A stretch of 64,000 nucleotides of DNA, from assembly GCF_006228325.1 (NCBI RefSeq), contig NZ_CP040231.1, positions 817,001 through 881,000 of the forward strand. Direction: 5' to 3'. Of this stretch, positions 9,563-16,566 are shown in pieces. Position numbers and translations under genes: made by a program. The stretch comes from Streptococcus sp. 1643 (GTDB lineage Bacteria; Bacillota; Bacilli; Lactobacillales; Streptococcaceae). The notes below the pieces were generated by a model, which was given only the letters and a program-made list of their open reading frames with translations, was not told the DNA's origin and made no database searches. The first letter of the stretch is position 1, and each line of letters opens with the position of its first letter.

Positions 9563-10915
9563 CTATTCTTCAAACCACGGCGTTTCATAGAAGTGTGGCA
9601 CTTCCCACTTTTTACCAGAACCTAAAATCCGAGCTAGTCCCTGACCTTTTCCATAACTTCTTTTAGCCATATCTGCAAAACCAGACATCAGATATTTACG
9701 TTCATCAGCAGAATCGGCAGCACCACCTAACATGATTACAGCATCGGAGCAATTTACACGAGCCAAGGAAGGTAAAAACCCTTCTTTTGTTGCAAACTGA
9801 CTAATAGCAATGATATGAATACCAGCAGAGCCACCAGTCGCAGATAGTCTGTTTATTGCATTGGTCCAGCGTGAAGTTGCTTTTAATGCTTTATCAGTCT
9901 TGTCTAGTGATTCTAATGAAGCATTTAGATTTCCGAGTTCATCGAAGAACAAGCCAATATTTGGCATGTGTTCCATTTCAAGATACTTTTCTTTTCCTGC
10001 TTCATTGATTTTTGAAAGTCGATCATCCATAATGCTACACCAATATTCAGCACGTTCAACAATCTTGGTAGGTTCTGATTGACCGTTAAATTCCTTGACG
10101 TATCGGTCGTATTTAGCAGAATTGTATTCAACTGTCCAACCTTGTAACAACATTAGTTTAGCCAAGTATCGACCAGCTAACACTGATTTCCCTGCTCTTG
10201 TTCGTGCAATGATAGACATCATGGGTACAATATCCGAATGCCATATTAGGTCTTTTGATAGCTTTATTGCATGTGTATCATCGTTTACAAATGGCTTTAA
10301 TGAATCTATATTGTCTTTTACAATCAAACGCTGTGAAGTAAGTGTATCTTCAAAATAGAAGAGAATATAGCTATCTCCAGCGGTTAGTTCGGAGTTGACA
10401 ACAGAGAAACGTTGATATTTACCTGATAGTATTCCAGATACTCGCTGTTCAAACTTTTCACGGTCTGCACGCTCCCAATTAGCGATATTTTCAATGGCTA
10501 TATATCCATCTATTAAGGTTTCATTAACCCAGACAGAAATTTCGGGCATTTCATCTCCGTATCTAGTGGAGTTTGAAAGTTTTAGAACATCGGTTATTTG
10601 TTTATCATTAAATAGTTGTTTCAGTTTTTTAGCCAGTTTTTTTGATTTGCTAGACATTGAAGGTATTGAAATTGTTGATACTTCTTCTCGTTTTGTGAAT
10701 AGAAGAACTAATAGCGATAAAAATATAGCATCTAGTAAGTAGAAGAGCAGTAGCGGTTTTGCAATATACGGTGCCAATATAGAATTTGAAAGACTTATGT
10801 AGAGTAGCAAGCCAGTTATACTGATTGTAACTACAAAAGCTATCAGAGAGATTTGATAGCCTTGTAATTTACAATTAGAAGTTGGTTTGATTCTTCTGAA
10901 TCTACGCTTACGCAT
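9563..10915 (-). CDS. FtsK/HerA-superfamily DNA translocase, TcpA-type coupling protein
   Basis: A 450-residue membrane ATPase. Two N-terminal hydrophobic segments (about residues 20-45 and 50-75) are followed by a motor domain. Its Walker A is atypical, ARTRAGKS, with Ala in place of the first Gly. Walker B is GLFFDELGNL. Proteins of this type in Gram-positive mobile elements couple relaxase-bound DNA to a secretion channel. With Rep it forms the mobilization module; no channel genes are present, so transfer would need a helper element. The start overlaps the upstream small gene by 8 bp. Confidence 0.83.
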   Translation of the reverse strand: MRKRRFRRIKPTSNCKLQGYQISLIAFVVTISITGLLLYISLSNSILAPYIAKPLLLFYLLDAIFLSLLVLLFTKREEVSTISIPSMSSKSKKLAKKLKQLFNDKQITDVLKLSNSTRYGDEMPEISVWVNETLIDGYIAIENIANWERADREKFEQRVSGILSGKYQRFSVVNSELTAGDSYILFYFEDTLTSQRLIVKDNIDSLKPFVNDDTHAIKLSKDLIWHSDIVPMMSIIARTRAGKSVLAGRYLAKLMLLQGWTVEYNSAKYDRYVKEFNGQSEPTKIVERAEYWCSIMDDRLSKINEAGKEKYLEMEHMPNIGLFFDELGNLNASLESLDKTDKALKATSRWTNAINRLSATGGSAGIHIIAISQFATKEGFLPSLARVNCSDAVIMLGGAADSADERKYLMSGFADMAKRSYGKGQGLARILGSGKKWEVPHFYETPWFEE

Positions 10916-11249
10916 TGCGTTGAACCACAGTTACTGAATCAGCAACATACCATCCTACACCACTAGCTGTTGCACCGCCACGTACATTTTTGAATTGAAG
11001 AATTGTACCAAACTTTACTTCAACCTTATTTGATGTTTTGATAGTATATTCAAGATCGTTGTTTGTGTCTACAATTGAATATTTAAATTTTCCATCAATT
11101 TCTTCAATTGAACCAATTGATACAACGTTCAAAACAGGAACAACATCAGTTGTATACTCATTACCTGTTTTCTCGCTAACCATTACTATGGGTTGTGTTT
11201 TTTGTTTGAGAACCTCCTCAAGAGTTCTATTCCAGTTAGTTTTTGCCAT
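10908..11249 (-). CDS. Small conserved element protein, function unknown
   Basis: 113 residues, rich in beta-strand-forming stretches (IVMVSEKTGNEY, KVEVKFGTILQFKN), without membrane segments. Proteins of this size beside the FtsK-like gene are common in Tn916-type and mobilizable elements (YdcP/DUF961-like), but the resemblance here is only in size, position and fold impression. Its last 8 bp overlap the FtsK-like gene and it lies 9 bp downstream of the next small gene, so it is part of one transcript. Confidence 0.65.
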   Translation of the reverse strand: MAKTNWNRTLEEVLKQKTQPIVMVSEKTGNEYTTDVVPVLNVVSIGSIEEIDGKFKYSIVDTNNDLEYTIKTSNKVEVKFGTILQFKNVRGGATASGVGWYVADSVTVVQRNA

Positions 11250-11258
11250 TATTAGTAC

Positions 11259-11552
11259 CTACTTTCTTTTTCTAAGGTCTGAAAAAATTTTTTCCAAACG
11301 AGCTATTAGATAATATTCATTATCAATCCTGCGAACTAGCTCATGATGTGACATAAAATCAATATCTGAGTCATAAGCGATAGATAGAGTTATGAAAGAA
11401 ACAACATCTTGTCCATGCCAGAGCTCTTTTAATTGAGTTGGTACATTTTCAAAATGCCAGTCATTAGTAATATGTTGATAAGCTGTGTTTCCGTAGTTTA
11501 TCAACCTGTAAGCATATAATTTACGAAGCGTCTGCTTCAAGTTTGTAATCAT
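11259..11552 (-). CDS. Small hypothetical protein, first gene of the element backbone operon
   Basis: 97 residues, not recognised. It is basic at both ends (ITNLKQTLRKLYAYRL; SDLRKRK) with an acidic middle, and no signal peptide or membrane helix is seen. AGAGGT lies 7 bases before the ATG. It is the promoter-proximal gene of the minus-strand run that continues to the FtsK-like gene. A role in regulation or replication is possible but unsupported. Confidence 0.6.
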   Translation of the reverse strand: MITNLKQTLRKLYAYRLINYGNTAYQHITNDWHFENVPTQLKELWHGQDVVSFITLSIAYDSDIDFMSHHELVRRIDNEYYLIARLEKIFSDLRKRK

Positions 11553-11608
11553 ATTGACTACCTCTTAACTTTCTAGCTAGCAAGTTCTCCACTAGCAGGA
11601 GATATCGA

Positions 11609-11634
11609 ATAGAAATTCAACTTGTAATTTCTAT
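11609..11634. promoter_or_regulatory. Operator-like palindrome in the divergent promoter region
   Basis: Perfect 9-bp arms ATAGAAATT and AATTTCTAT are separated by 8 bp. The site lies 57 bp before the minus-strand backbone operon and 49 bp before the -35 of the plus-strand cargo gene. This suits a repressor controlling one or both. No repressor of obvious type is encoded in the element, except possibly one of the small proteins. Confidence 0.5.
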
Positions 11635-11659
11635 ATGCTTTAATCATATCACCTAAAAA

Positions 11660-11688
11660 TTGAAAATATAAGGATTGAATGTTATAAT
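11660..11688 (+). promoter_or_regulatory. Promoter of the 378-residue cargo gene
   Basis: TTGAAA at 11660-11665, a 17-bp spacer and TATAAT at 11683-11688 with extended -10 TG at 11680-11681. This near-consensus promoter predicts that the unknown cargo gene is well expressed in the integrated state. Confidence 0.8.
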
Positions 11689-11728
11689 CTTAGCTGAAAT
11701 AATCCGTTTTTTTTTATAGAGGTGTATT

Positions 11729-12865
11729 ATGGTAACTAATTTATTGAAATATTATTTGTCTAATTGTCAGAAACGAATAAATGAACGTATTGAGTTGATA
11801 AATTCTAGAAGAGTATCTTTGAGAAATAGTAGAGATATTAGATATAAGAAACTAAAAAAAATTAGAAATACTCACATTTACAAAAATAAACCAAAAATTA
11901 TAAAAGAAATACGAGAATTAGATTCAGATATACTCGTTGAAAAATTATCACTTACAGTTGCTCAGTCGTTGATTGATAATATTAAATTGAAACCTGATTT
12001 AATTTCAACGTCTTCTATAAAATCAGATGAGGAAAGAATGAGAAGTGAAAATTTAGAATTTAGAACACTTCAAGAATTGTTTTGGGGGGTTGATAAAGAA
12101 TTTACACAAAAAGATAAATTCAATTTCTTTTTGAATTTATTTTTAGATTTGGAAAGTGACGAGGAATATTCTTTTTATATCGAAAAAATATTATTGGATT
12201 ATGTTCCATATGCGAGAGAACTTGCATTTGAACAATATACAGAACATTATAAAAATTATGAATGTATTTTTGAAAATGATTCTAAAAATAATCATGTTGA
12301 TACATTTGCGGAGTCTGTTTATTTATTTTGTCTTTCTGATGTGTCTGAAACAATTTTTGAAAATTTTTTAGAGTTTTTAAGAAGTGATTACACTTATGAA
12401 TCTAAAGACAGTAATGGTCGTTATCAATTAAAAAAAGAAATAATTCATTTTCAAAATTTTGAAGATGCGTTTCGTAAATCAAACAAAGACATACTTGAAC
12501 CGATTCTTAATAAGAATACAAATAATTCACTAGGAAATAGAGCTTATAGTATTTTACTTGATGATTTAAAACTAGGTGATGAGTTAATGATTTTAGATAT
12601 AAGTAGAAGTTCAGAAGAATATGGGTACTATATTACTAGAGCAGAAAAAAATGAAATGGATGTTATGTTGGAATTGTTAGAAGCAAGTGAAGTTTATATT
12701 GAACAATTAGAGAATTTGCAAAAAGATATATTTGGTAATATTGAGCAGGAGTATTTTGATAGTGAGATGTTTTTGATTAAAGCATCACATCGTTTTTCAG
12801 AAGATAGATTTCTAAAGTTATTGGAAATAAAACAAATAGATGAATTTGAAAGCACTGTTAAATAG
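11729..12865 (+). CDS. Unknown AT-rich cargo protein next to restriction-modification genes
   Basis: A 378-residue soluble protein that I do not recognise. The N-terminal 60 residues are strongly basic and helical (LLKYYLSNCQKRINERIELI and following). The rest is acidic and rich in Asn, Glu and Phe, with a predicted coiled-coil stretch near 315-345 (LELLEASEVYIEQLENL). No nuclease, ATPase, methylase or membrane motif is evident. Base composition is visibly more AT-rich than the chromosome, which fits recent acquisition. It has its own near-consensus promoter and a GAGGTG ribosome site. Its place between the mobilization module and an RM system makes a defence role plausible, but this is inference from location only. 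Confidence 0.7.
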   Translation: MVTNLLKYYLSNCQKRINERIELINSRRVSLRNSRDIRYKKLKKIRNTHIYKNKPKIIKEIRELDSDILVEKLSLTVAQSLIDNIKLKPDLISTSSIKSDEERMRSENLEFRTLQELFWGVDKEFTQKDKFNFFLNLFLDLESDEEYSFYIEKILLDYVPYARELAFEQYTEHYKNYECIFENDSKNNHVDTFAESVYLFCLSDVSETIFENFLEFLRSDYTYESKDSNGRYQLKKEIIHFQNFEDAFRKSNKDILEPILNKNTNNSLGNRAYSILLDDLKLGDELMILDISRSSEEYGYYITRAEKNEMDVMLELLEASEVYIEQLENLQKDIFGNIEQEYFDSEMFLIKASHRFSEDRFLKLLEIKQIDEFESTVK

Positions 12866-12914
12866 TTTGTAAACAACATTTTTTTGTGGATTATACTTTA
12901 TCTACGATAATTCA

Positions 12915-12923
12915 TGGTATAAT
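12915..12923 (+). promoter_or_regulatory. Extended -10 promoter of the BcgI-like RM operon
   Basis: TGGTATAAT at 12915-12923 is a full extended -10. The matching -35 position (12895-12900, ACTTTA) is weak. It lies 35 bp before the RM start, which is preceded by ATAGGAG. Confidence 0.65.
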
Positions 12924-12958
12924 AGCATGAAATACTGTCGAAATAGGAGTTTTATTAA

Positions 12959-15013
12959 ATGGCAAAAGGGAAAGCAAAAATTCAATCGGTTGAGCCTATG
13001 GTGGCTGATTTAGTCAATGGTTGGTTGAAATCTTATGATTTAGATTATAAATTAGAACAAGAAACATTAAATTCTGAAATCGATAAGGCTTTATTGGAGT
13101 ATGCTTCAAAGAATGGTGGTAAAGGTGGGAATCGCCCTGATGCAAAATTATTACTACAAGATAAGCACACAGATTATTGGCCGATTTTAATTGAGTATAA
13201 AGGTTATAAAGATAAATTAGAGAAGCTTGATAGCGATGGTCAGGTAGATAATCGAAAGAGTAAGAATGAACCCAATTACTCAAATATTAATTCCTTTGCT
13301 GTTAACGGGGCAGTACACTATGCAAACGCATTATTACATTATACAAGCTATACCAATATTATTTCTATAGGAGTTACTGGATATAAAGATGAGAATGGTG
13401 AAATTCAAACTCAAATCGGTGTCTACTATGTTTCGAAAGATAACTTTGGTATTGGTCAAAAAGTAGATGATTATACTGATCTCTCTTTTTTGAAATCTAG
13501 AAACTTTGATGCCTTTATTGAGAAAGTAAAAGCTTTGGAGTTGACTGCTGAGGAAGCTGAAAAATTAAAAGAGCAACGTGAGAAAGAAATTGATGCAAGT
13601 TTAACTAAACTTAACAATGATATTTATCAAAATGAAAAAGGTTTAGGAGAAAACGACCGTGTGTATCTAGTTGCTGCTTCTATTATTGCTACTCTAGGTG
13701 TACCTGGTAAAGTAAAACCATTAGATAAGGAAGATTTAAAATCATCAACTGAGGAAGAAAATAGAGATGGTGATATTGTTATTCGAAAAGTTAACTCTTT
13801 CTTGAAAGAGAAAAAAATTCCAAAAGCCAAAAAAGAGCTAATCATTCGCACGCTGAAAAATACACTAACTACAGAAAATATCAACAAGCCTGTAAATGGT
13901 GAAAGTCAATTAAAACGAGTATTCAGCAAAATTGTTGACGATTTGGGGATTTACTACAAGATTGGTTTGAACACTGACTTTACTGGAAAACTTTTCAATG
14001 AGATGTATTCATGGTTAGGTTTTACACAAGATAAGTTAAATGATGTTGTTCTAACTCCATCATACGTAGCTACATTATTAGTAAAATTAGCTCGTGTTGA
14101 TAAAGACTCTTATGTTTGGGACTTTGCAACTGGTTCTGCTGGACTTTTGGTATCAGCTATGAATGAAATGCTTAATGACGCCAAAGCTAAAATTACTTCT
14201 CCTGATGAACTATACAAAAAAGAGGCCGAAATTAAAGCTAATCAACTCTTAGGGTTAGAAATCTTATCATCTGTTTATATGCTTGCTGTTCTAAACATGA
14301 TTATGATGGGGGATGGTTCATCAAACATCATCAACGAAGACTCTCTAACACAATTTAATGGTAAGTATGGCTATGGCAAGACTGACGAGAGGTTTCCAGC
14401 GACAGCATTTGTCCTTAATCCTCCATATTCAGCAGATGGCAATGGTATGATTTTTGTTAAACGTGCACTTTCTATGATGGATAAAGGCTATGCATCTATC
14501 ATCATTCAGGGATCCGCTGGTAGTGGTAAGGCTTCTGAAATTAACAAGGAAATATTGAAGTCTAATCGTTTGTTAGCAAGTATCAAAATGCCTATAGACT
14601 TGTTTGTAGGGAAATCTAGTGTTCAGACCTATATCTATGTTTTTCGAGTGGGCGAAGCACACGAAAATGACTATACGGTAAAATTTATTGATTTTACAAA
14701 TGATGGTTATACCAGAAGCAATCGTAAGAAATCTAGTAATAATCTTAGAGATACAGACCATGCTAAAGAAAAGTATCAAGAAGTGGTAGATTTGGTGAAA
14801 TATGGTAAAAGCAAGCTACATTATCTAACAGAATCAGAATACTATGAAGGTAATATTGATGTATCAAAAGGTGATGACTGGAATCAAACCGCACCGATTG
14901 ACTTGAAACCAACACTGAATGATTTCAAGAAAACTATTAGTAATTATCTAGCTTGGGAAGTTTCCAATCTTTTACAAAATCAATCTACTGAAGATGAAAT
15001 GCTGGGAAAATAG
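12959..15013 (+). CDS. BcgI-like restriction-methylation subunit (PD-(D/E)xK nuclease fused to N6-adenine methylase)
   Basis: A 684-residue protein combining both enzymatic activities of an RM system. The N-terminal nuclease shows P60-D61, then E79-Y-K81, the PD-(D/E)xK pattern. The methylase follows, with the SAM motif DFATGSAG near residue 388 and catalytic NPPY at 487-490, of the HsdM/gamma-N6-adenine type. This is the layout of the A subunit of Type IIB enzymes such as BcgI, which needs a separate specificity (B) subunit. The adjacent downstream frame is such a subunit. The gene ends TAG directly after an in-phase GGGAAAA heptamer followed by a stem-loop, so a portion of ribosomes may continue into the S frame. 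Confidence 0.9.
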   Translation: MAKGKAKIQSVEPMVADLVNGWLKSYDLDYKLEQETLNSEIDKALLEYASKNGGKGGNRPDAKLLLQDKHTDYWPILIEYKGYKDKLEKLDSDGQVDNRKSKNEPNYSNINSFAVNGAVHYANALLHYTSYTNIISIGVTGYKDENGEIQTQIGVYYVSKDNFGIGQKVDDYTDLSFLKSRNFDAFIEKVKALELTAEEAEKLKEQREKEIDASLTKLNNDIYQNEKGLGENDRVYLVAASIIATLGVPGKVKPLDKEDLKSSTEEENRDGDIVIRKVNSFLKEKKIPKAKKELIIRTLKNTLTTENINKPVNGESQLKRVFSKIVDDLGIYYKIGLNTDFTGKLFNEMYSWLGFTQDKLNDVVLTPSYVATLLVKLARVDKDSYVWDFATGSAGLLVSAMNEMLNDAKAKITSPDELYKKEAEIKANQLLGLEILSSVYMLAVLNMIMMGDGSSNIINEDSLTQFNGKYGYGKTDERFPATAFVLNPPYSADGNGMIFVKRALSMMDKGYASIIIQGSAGSGKASEINKEILKSNRLLASIKMPIDLFVGKSSVQTYIYVFRVGEAHENDYTVKFIDFTNDGYTRSNRKKSSNNLRDTDHAKEKYQEVVDLVKYGKSKLHYLTESEYYEGNIDVSKGDDWNQTAPIDLKPTLNDFKKTISNYLAWEVSNLLQNQSTEDEMLGK

Positions 15014-15054
15014 ATGCCTCACTCAATCAAAAATTAGCAAATGTTGAGTGGGGC
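15004..15054 (+). promoter_or_regulatory. Candidate programmed -1 ribosomal frameshift signal joining RM and S
   Basis: The zero frame reads ctG GGA AAA TAG, so GGGAAAA (15004-15010) is a canonical X-XXY-YYZ heptamer in the correct phase. After a 5-nt spacer comes a stem: 15016-15026 pairs with 15044-15054 (11 bp including one G-U, loop of 17 nt; 15015 and 15055 can add a further G-U). The -1 frame continues without stop to 16161. Lambda gene G/T uses the closely related GGGAAAG. The fusion would be about 1,067 residues. Frameshifting itself is inferred; the elements are directly visible. Confidence 0.65.
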
Positions 15055-16161
15055 GAATATAGATTAGATGACTTGTTCTCTATTTCAACCTCTCGTGGAT
15101 ATGATGCAGGAAAGATGAATTTTGTTAAAAAGTCAACAGATACTTATGAATTTATTGGTCGAACACAAACCGATTATGGACTTCAAGGATATGTAAAAAA
15201 ATTAGATTCAAAACCAAATAAAGCTCACTGTATTTCAATAAGTCAGATAGGAGCTATTCATGCACAGTTAAGACAAAAAGAATGGTATTCTAGTCAGAAT
15301 ATGTTTATACTGGAACCTAACATTGAAAAATTGTTTAATCAATGGTTGATTGTAGTAATCAATAGAGCTTTATCGAAATATAGTGGGTATTCTAGTTATC
15401 CTACTTTATCTTCGTTGAAAGAGGAGATTATCTTACTTCCAACATGTAACAATCAAATAGACTTTGAATTTATGGAGTCCTTTATAGCGGAGCTAGAGGC
15501 AGAGCGTATAGCGGAGCTATCCGCTTACTTAAAAGTAAGCGGATTGGACAATTATGAATTGTCCGATGAAGAGCTGAAAGCTCTTCAAGATTATGATTCT
15601 ATGGAGTGGAGAGAATATCGTATTGGTAGCCTATTTAGTCGTATCAGTACCAAGAAATTACCTTACAAAGCTAAAGACTTACCAACAGAAGCGATTGATA
15701 ATTACGATTTACCTTGTTTGACTTCTAGCTTTAGAAACCAAGGTTTGAACTATTTTGCTCCAAAAGAAGGGGCAACGATCTTAAAAGATGTGATTTCTAT
15801 TCCATCCAACAGTGATGTGTATAGAGCATATTTCCAGTCAAGAGAATTTACTGTTTTATCAGATGCATATGCTATTAAATGGACTGATGAAGAGCAGAAA
15901 CTATCCAATTACCAGTACCTCTTCATAGTCAGAGCTATCAACAAAGTAACTGACTTACCAATTTATTCTTATAAAATGAAACTTGGTGGCTGGAATGTTG
16001 TTAAAAATAAGAATATTGCTTTGCCAGTTATAAATGATGAAATAGCATTTGATTTCATGGAAATCTTTGCAAGAGCTGTATCAAAATTAGCTATTAGAGA
16101 TGTGGTTCAGTATACAAATAACCGAATTGATGCAACTAAGAAAGTAGTAGCTAAAAACTAA
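15010..16161 (+). CDS. Specificity (S) subunit of the BcgI-like system, -1 frame relative to the RM subunit
   Basis: The frame is open from 14998. The coordinates here begin where a -1 shift would enter it and give 383 residues. The protein has two target-recognition halves with matching beginnings: VEWGEYRLDDLFSIS (from 15046) and MEWREYRIGSLFSRIS (from 15601). They are joined by a helical linker (AELEAERIAEL and following). No ATG, GTG or TTG occurs before TTG 15073. That codon lies inside the first conserved box, has no ribosome site and would remove the WGEYRLDD residues. So normal initiation looks impossible, and expression probably depends on frameshifting from the upstream gene, unless a base was lost. 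A terminator follows. Confidence 0.8.
   Translation: MDASLNQKLANVEWGEYRLDDLFSISTSRGYDAGKMNFVKKSTDTYEFIGRTQTDYGLQGYVKKLDSKPNKAHCISISQIGAIHAQLRQKEWYSSQNMFILEPNIEKLFNQWLIVVINRALSKYSGYSSYPTLSSLKEEIILLPTCNNQIDFEFMESFIAELEAERIAELSAYLKVSGLDNYELSDEELKALQDYDSMEWREYRIGSLFSRISTKKLPYKAKDLPTEAIDNYDLPCLTSSFRNQGLNYFAPKEGATILKDVISIPSNSDVYRAYFQSREFTVLSDAYAIKWTDEEQKLSNYQYLFIVRAINKVTDLPIYSYKMKLGGWNVVKNKNIALPVINDEIAFDFMEIFARAVSKLAIRDVVQYTNNRIDATKKVVAKN
15484..15519 (+). repeat. Two-unit 24-bp direct repeat in the S-subunit linker
   Basis: ATAGCGGAGCTA occurs at 15484-15495 and 15508-15519, a 24-bp period encoding IAELEAER then IAELSAYL. In Type I S subunits such as EcoR124, variable copies of a TAEL repeat in the same linker change the spacing of the recognition sequence, so a comparable role is conceivable here. 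Confidence 0.6.
15510..15587. repeat. Cluster of consecutive perfect hairpins inside the S gene
   Basis: Three hairpins sit almost end to end: 15519-15544 (12-bp stem, 2-nt loop), 15546-15564 (8-bp stem, 3-nt loop) and 15567-15587 (9-bp stem, 3-nt loop). A fourth, overlapping stem of 6 bp is at 15510-15525. They cover the codons for SAYLKVSGLDNYELSDEELKAL, the linker between recognition domains. Confidence 0.8.
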
Positions 16162-16195
16162 TTTTTTAAATTAAACATATTTAAGATATAAAAAA

Positions 16196-16224
16196 AGCAA
16201 CATCGAATTCAGTGTTGCTTTTTT
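16196..16224 (+). terminator. Terminator after the RM-S operon
   Basis: AGCAACA (16196-16202) pairs with TGTTGCT (16213-16219), followed by a run of T. It lies 34 bp after the S stop codon and closes the cargo operon inside the element. Confidence 0.85.
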
Positions 16225-16360
16225 GTACAATCTAGATACTACAGTGACTATTTTTTGACTTATTTTTAAAAATTGAATCTAAATAAAAATAATTTAATAA
16301 ACTATAGAAGCTATAAAAATAACATTTTTAAGATTTAGGTTTCTTAAAAAACTACTACGG

Positions 16361-16380
16361 ATGTTTTGCATGTTCATCAT
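16361..16380. repeat. Right attachment site (att)
   Basis: Exact copy of the 20 bp at 6297-6316. Immediately to its right, read on the minus strand, stand the native ebfC leader bases AAAGGAAACTGTAAACCGCC, which would join ebfC again on excision. The last 137 bp before the repeat contain no gene. Confidence 0.9.
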
Positions 16381-16491
16381 GGCGGTTTACAGTTTCCTTT
16401 TTCTATTATTTTCTTTTTTATTTTATCAATTTTAGGGGCAAAAGTCTATTATTAGTTTTAGATAGCTAACATTAAATTTTCTGACAATTTA

Positions 16492-16520
16492 TTGAAAAAT
16501 GAGGAAATACATGTTATAAT
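16492..16520 (+). promoter_or_regulatory. Promoter of the efe-tat operon
   Basis: TTGAAA at 16492-16497, a 17-bp spacer and TATAAT at 16515-16520 with extended -10 TG at 16512-16513. It lies 47 bp before efeO. No clear iron-regulator palindrome was identified. Confidence 0.8.
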
Positions 16521-16566
16521 AGAGCGTAAAATAAATTCAGGTCTTCTGAACCAATAGGAGTATACA

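Larger units (their letters stand above)
6297..16380. mobile_element. 10-kb integrative (mobilizable) element inserted at the 5' end of ebfC
   Basis: The element is bounded by a 20-bp direct repeat (6297-6316 and 16361-16380) and carries an integrase at its left end. The minus-strand backbone is integrase, DUF3173-like protein, HUH/SF3 Rep and FtsK-like ATPase with two small proteins. The plus-strand cargo is an unknown gene and a BcgI-like restriction-modification system. No phage structural genes, MPF/type IV secretion genes or canonical relaxase are present. This fits an integrative mobilizable element that uses a rolling-circle initiator as relaxase, a class described in streptococci. Autonomous transfer is not supported. 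Confidence 0.88.

Noticed and set aside
15014..15037. ATG directly after the RM stop as start of the S subunit
   Set aside because: It reads MPHSIKN and then stops, so it is in the wrong frame to enter the S gene.
16350..16362. TACTACGGA near the right att, resembling the pMV158 nick sequence TACTACGAC
   Set aside because: It is not in a hairpin and is far from rep. The strong hairpin at 9393-9424 is a better origin candidate.
6297..16380. Prophage interpretation of the element
   Set aside because: No capsid, tail, terminase, lysin or phage repressor genes. Rep plus a TcpA-like ATPase fits a mobilizable element better.
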